From: Streptomyces pseudovenezuelae
GTDB lineage: Bacteria > Actinomycetota > Actinomycetes > Streptomycetales > Streptomycetaceae
Direction: 5' to 3'
NCBI RefSeq assembly: GCF_001513955.1
Contig: NZ_KQ948148.1
Span: 735,905-799,904 of the forward strand
DNA: 64,000 bases
The notes beneath the pieces were generated by a model. That model did not search any database. It saw only the letters and a list, made by a program, of their open reading frames with translations, and had not been told where the DNA came from. The position numbers were made by a program, and so were the translations under genes. Below are positions 60,977 to 64,000 of this stretch, one piece after another; the stretch's first letter is position 1, and each line of letters begins with the position of its first letter.

Positions 60977-63162
60977 TGACCACGCAGACCGACCGTCCGA
61001 CCCAGCAGGGTTCCGGATGGGGTCCGGCGCCGGTGCCCCCCGAGGCACCGGTCGTTCCCCCGGCCCCCGAGTCCGGTGAACCCCAGCAGCCCTTCGTGCG
61101 CAGACTGTGGCGCGGCCGCCCCGAGGACCCGCGCTGGGCGCGCCCGGCCTTCCTCGGCCTGCTGGCCGCGACCCTCCTGCTCTACCTGTACGACCTGAGC
61201 TCCTCCGGCTACGCCAACTCCTTCTACTCGGCGGCGGTCCAGGCCGGCAGCCAGTCCTGGAAGGCGTTCTTCTTCGGTTCGCTCGACGCGGGCAACGCCA
61301 TCACCGTCGACAAGCCCCCGGCCTCGCTGTGGCCGATGGAGCTGTCGGTGCGGGTCTTCGGCCTGAACTCCTGGGCGATCCTCGCGCCCGAGGTCCTGAT
61401 GGGTGTCGGCTCGGTCGCCGTCGTCCACGCCTCCGTGCGCCGCCGGTTCAGCCCCGCGGCCGGTCTGATCGCGGGCACGGTGCTCGCGCTCACCCCCGTC
61501 GCGGCGCTGATGTTCCGGTTCAACAACCCCGACGCCATGCTGGCGTTGCTGATGGCGCTGGCCTGCTACTTCGTGGTCCGCGCCCTGGAGGACGGCCGCA
61601 CGAAGTGGCTGCTGTGGGCCGGTGCCGCGATCGGTTTCGCGTTCCTCGCCAAGACCCTGCAGGCCTTCCTGATCCTGCCGCCGCTGGCGATCGTCTACGC
61701 CGTCTGCGCGCCGGTCTCCGTGAAGAAGCGGCTGGGCCAACTGGCCGCGGCCACGCTCGCGTTGGTCGTCTCCGGCGGCTGGTGGGTGGCGATCGTCGAA
61801 CTGTGGCCCGCCTCCTCCCGCCCCTACATCGGCGGCTCCCAGAACAACTCGTTCCTTGAACTGACCTTCGGCTACAACGGCTTCGGCCGACTAAGCGGCG
61901 ACGAGACCGGCTCGGTCGGCGGCGGGGGCGGCGGAGGCGGCACCGGCCAGTGGGGCGAGACCGGCTGGGACCGGATGTTCAACTCCGAGATCGGCGGCCA
62001 GATCTCCTGGCTGCTGCCGGCCGCGCTGATCCTGCTCGTCGCCGGCCTGGTGGCGACCCGCAAGCTCGGCAGGACCAGCGTCAGGCGTGGTTCGTTCCTC
62101 GTCTGGGGCGGCTCGCTGCTGATGACCATGGTCGTCTTCAGCTACATGGCGGGCATCTTCCACCAGTACTACACGGTGGCCCTCGCCCCCTACATCGCGG
62201 CCGTGATCGGCATGGGCGCGGGCATCCTGTGGGAGAAGCGCACCGAACTGTGGGCGTCGATCACCCTCGCGGCCTCGGTCGTGGCGGCGGTGTCCTGGAG
62301 CTACGTCCTGCTCAACCGCACCTCCGACTACCTGCCCTGGCTGAAGTACCTGGTCCTGATCGGCGGCCTGGTCGCCGCGCTCGGCCTGATCTTCGCGGGC
62401 CGCGTCAGCCGTCAACTCGCCCTCGCCGCGGCCTCCCTGGGCCTGGTGGCCTCCCTGGCCGGCCCGACGGCGTACACGATCAGCACCCTCCAGGAGGGTC
62501 ACACCGGTTCCATCGTGACGGCGGGTCCGGCGGGCGCGTCCATGATGGGCGGCGGCGGTCCCGGCGGTGGCCGGGGCGGCTTCGGCGGCGGCATGCCGGG
62601 TCAGAACGGCCGGCAGAACCAGCAAGGCCAGAACCAGCAGAACGGCAACGGCGGCACGGGCGGCTTCCCCGGCGGCGGCATGCCCGGCCAGAACCAGCAG
62701 AACGGCAACGGCACCACCCAGGGTCAGCAGGGCGGCCCCGGCGGCCAGACCGGCGACGGCGGCGGCATGGGCGGCGGCGGTGGCGTCGGCGGCCTGCTGA
62801 ACGGTGCGAGCGTCACCTCCGAGGCCAAGAAGCTGCTGGAGGCCGACTCGTCGAAGTACACCTGGGCCGCGGCGGCCATCGGCGCCCAGAACGCGGCGAG
62901 TTACCAGCTCTCCACCGGTGACCCGGTGATGGCGATCGGCGGCTTCAACGGCACCGACCCGTCCCCGACGCTGGCCCAGTTCAAGGAGTACGTGGCGGAC
63001 GGCAAGATCCACTACTTCATCGCCAGTGGCTCGGGCGGCGGCATGGGCGGCAGCAGCAGCGGTACCTCCTCGCAGATCACCTCATGGGTCGAGGCCAACT
63101 TCAAGAAGATCACGGTCGGTTCGGCCACCTTCTACGACCTCACCCAGAAGGCGAGCGGCTGA
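60976..63162 (+). CDS. ArnT/PMT-like membrane glycosyltransferase
   Basis: 728 residues, about eleven membrane helices. The GT39/GT83 pattern is clear: an early acidic loop (YANSFYSAAVQAGSQSWKAF), TVDKPPASLWPM and FRFNNPDAMLALLMALACYF. After the helices comes a Gly/Gln/Asn-rich stretch of about 90 residues (515-605) and a folded extracellular domain of about 120 residues. It likely transfers a sugar from a polyprenyl-phosphate donor, made by the upstream GT2 protein, to an envelope or exported acceptor. Confidence 0.9.
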   Translation: MTTQTDRPTQQGSGWGPAPVPPEAPVVPPAPESGEPQQPFVRRLWRGRPEDPRWARPAFLGLLAATLLLYLYDLSSSGYANSFYSAAVQAGSQSWKAFFFGSLDAGNAITVDKPPASLWPMELSVRVFGLNSWAILAPEVLMGVGSVAVVHASVRRRFSPAAGLIAGTVLALTPVAALMFRFNNPDAMLALLMALACYFVVRALEDGRTKWLLWAGAAIGFAFLAKTLQAFLILPPLAIVYAVCAPVSVKKRLGQLAAATLALVVSGGWWVAIVELWPASSRPYIGGSQNNSFLELTFGYNGFGRLSGDETGSVGGGGGGGGTGQWGETGWDRMFNSEIGGQISWLLPAALILLVAGLVATRKLGRTSVRRGSFLVWGGSLLMTMVVFSYMAGIFHQYYTVALAPYIAAVIGMGAGILWEKRTELWASITLAASVVAAVSWSYVLLNRTSDYLPWLKYLVLIGGLVAALGLIFAGRVSRQLALAAASLGLVASLAGPTAYTISTLQEGHTGSIVTAGPAGASMMGGGGPGGGRGGFGGGMPGQNGRQNQQGQNQQNGNGGTGGFPGGGMPGQNQQNGNGTTQGQQGGPGGQTGDGGGMGGGGGVGGLLNGASVTSEAKKLLEADSSKYTWAAAAIGAQNAASYQLSTGDPVMAIGGFNGTDPSPTLAQFKEYVADGKIHYFIASGSGGGMGGSSSGTSSQITSWVEANFKKITVGSATFYDLTQKASG

Positions 63163-63244
63163 CGGTTCTCCCCGGCGGAAGGGCGGTGACCTCGGTCGCC
63201 GCCCTTCTCGTCGTACGGCGGCGGAGCGCGGCCGGAAAGTTCGT

Positions 63245-63278
63245 TGTACGCCGTATAAGAACTGTTCTACGGTGTACA
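63245..63278 (+). promoter_or_regulatory. Operator-like inverted repeat touching the MFS start
   Basis: TGTACGCCGTA ... TACGGTGTACA is an imperfect dyad ending two bases before the ATG at 63281. The centre contains TATAAG and TTCTAC, possible -10 boxes. No Shine-Dalgarno sequence fits, so the mRNA is probably leaderless. Confidence 0.6.
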
Positions 63279-63280
63279 GC

Positions 63281-64000
63281 ATGACCGCTTCCGCCCCGGC
63301 CCCCGTCGCCGTCTCCCAGGGCCATCCCCAGCGCTGGCTGATACTCGGCGTCATCTGTCTCGCGCAGCTGACCGTGCTGCTCGACAACACGATCCTGAAC
63401 GTGGCCATCCCCTCCCTCACCACCGAACTGGGCGCCGCCACCTCCGACATCCAGTGGATGATCAACGCGTACTCGCTGGTGCAGTCGGGGCTGCTGCTCA
63501 CCGCGGGCAGCGCGGCCGACCGCTACGGCCGCAAGAAGATGCTGGCCGCGGGACTGGTGCTGTTCGGCCTCGGATCGCTGGTCGCGGGTCTCGCCGACTC
63601 CACCGCCCAACTGATCGCGGCACGGGCCGGCATGGGCGTGGGCGGCGCACTGCTGATGACCACCACGCTCGCCGTGGCGATGCAGATCTTCGCGCCGGAG
63701 GAACAGCCGAAGGCGATCGGCATCTGGGCGGCGGTCAACTCCCTGGGCTTCGCCACCGGCCCTCTCCTCGGCGGCTTCATGCTGAACCACTTCTGGTGGG
63801 GCGCGATCTTCCTGATCAATTTGCCGGTCGCCGCGCTCGCCCTGGTCGCGGTCATCGGCTTGGTCCCCGAGTCCAAAAACCCGCGCGGCGACCGCCCCGA
63901 CCTGCTCGGCGCGTTGCTCTCCACGATCGGCATGGCCTCCCTGGTCTTCGCGATCATCTCCGGCCCCGAGCACGGCTGGACGTCCGGCCGGGTGCTGACG
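63281..64000 (+). CDS. DHA2-type MFS exporter, N-terminal part
   Basis: At least 240 residues; runs off the right edge. Motif A in GSAADRYGRKKM and the 14-helix DHA2 motif LLDNTILNVAIPSL are plain. Exports drugs or metabolites with proton exchange. The start abuts an operator-like dyad. A TetR gene may lie outside the window. Confidence 0.9.
   Translation, partial: MTASAPAPVAVSQGHPQRWLILGVICLAQLTVLLDNTILNVAIPSLTTELGAATSDIQWMINAYSLVQSGLLLTAGSAADRYGRKKMLAAGLVLFGLGSLVAGLADSTAQLIAARAGMGVGGALLMTTTLAVAMQIFAPEEQPKAIGIWAAVNSLGFATGPLLGGFMLNHFWWGAIFLINLPVAALALVAVIGLVPESKNPRGDRPDLLGALLSTIGMASLVFAIISGPEHGWTSGRVLT

Overview
The window is high-GC actinobacterial chromosome, almost certainly Streptomyces: very strong GC3 bias, many GTG starts, AAGGAGG ribosome sites, ATGA translational coupling, SSI-type protease inhibitor, SigE-type sigma factor, Prim-Pol proteins and two copies of a GC-rich Streptomyces-type intergenic repeat. 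The species cannot be named from the sequence alone.

Left flank (1-30.8 kb) is ordinary chromosome: the end of an intradiol dioxygenase, a CitG/MdcB-like protein, an MFS exporter with a MocR regulator, Xaa-Pro aminopeptidase, a SpoIIE-type phosphatase with a damaged metal motif, two Prim-Pol proteins, a SEC-C protein, an anti-sigma-like ATPase, a glycerophosphodiester phosphodiesterase, an HtrA-like protease, a frameshifted secreted-protein relic beside tRNA-Ser(TGA), an operon resembling the ChsH2-ChsH1-Ltp2 retro-aldolase of steroid catabolism (with a repeat-rich N-terminal extension), a SigE-family sigma factor, an acyl-CoA ligase under an 18-bp palindrome, an MFS/TetR divergent pair, a 1509-residue PAS/histidine-kinase-like/receiver protein that lacks the phospho-accepting His, an SSI inhibitor, tRNA-Ser(GCT) and tRNA-Arg(ACG).

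From 30.80 to 52.22 kb lies an actinomycete integrative and conjugative element (AICE) of about 21.4 kb inserted in tRNA-Arg(ACG). The 3' end of the tRNA is repeated exactly for 44 bp at 52177-52220, and both ends carry TGACGGCA repeats that look like integrase arm sites. Core genes on the minus strand are int, xis, a pSAM2-type replication initiator, a DUF2637 membrane protein, an FtsK-like transfer ATPase and two small proteins, divergent from a KorSA-like GntR repressor with paired inverted operators. Next comes an accessory locus (kinase-like protein, three small proteins, HTH/PLD-like protein, Nudix hydrolase).

The remaining AICE cargo looks like anti-phage defence. A minus-strand operon holds a Pycsar-type transmembrane effector, a Crp-type cyclic-nucleotide sensor, a class III-like nucleotide cyclase and a 1219-residue STAND-like NTPase with a helical-repeat tail; cyclase and NTPase share a Q-x-G-R-D motif. 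After an IS5-type transposase relic come a DUF1653 protein, a WYL-like small protein and a dCTP-deaminase-like protein fused to two membrane helices, then a divergent 472-residue protein with two HEPN-like Rx4H motifs. This combination is the most interesting part of the window.

The right flank (52.2-64 kb) is chromosome again: small hypotheticals, a GtrA protein, MarR with paired operators, a DUF2797 protein, an OmpR/histidine-kinase pair followed by a GT2-GtrA fusion and an ArnT/PMT-like mannosyltransferase (probably one cell-envelope glycosylation operon), and the start of a DHA2 MFS exporter with an operator touching its start codon.
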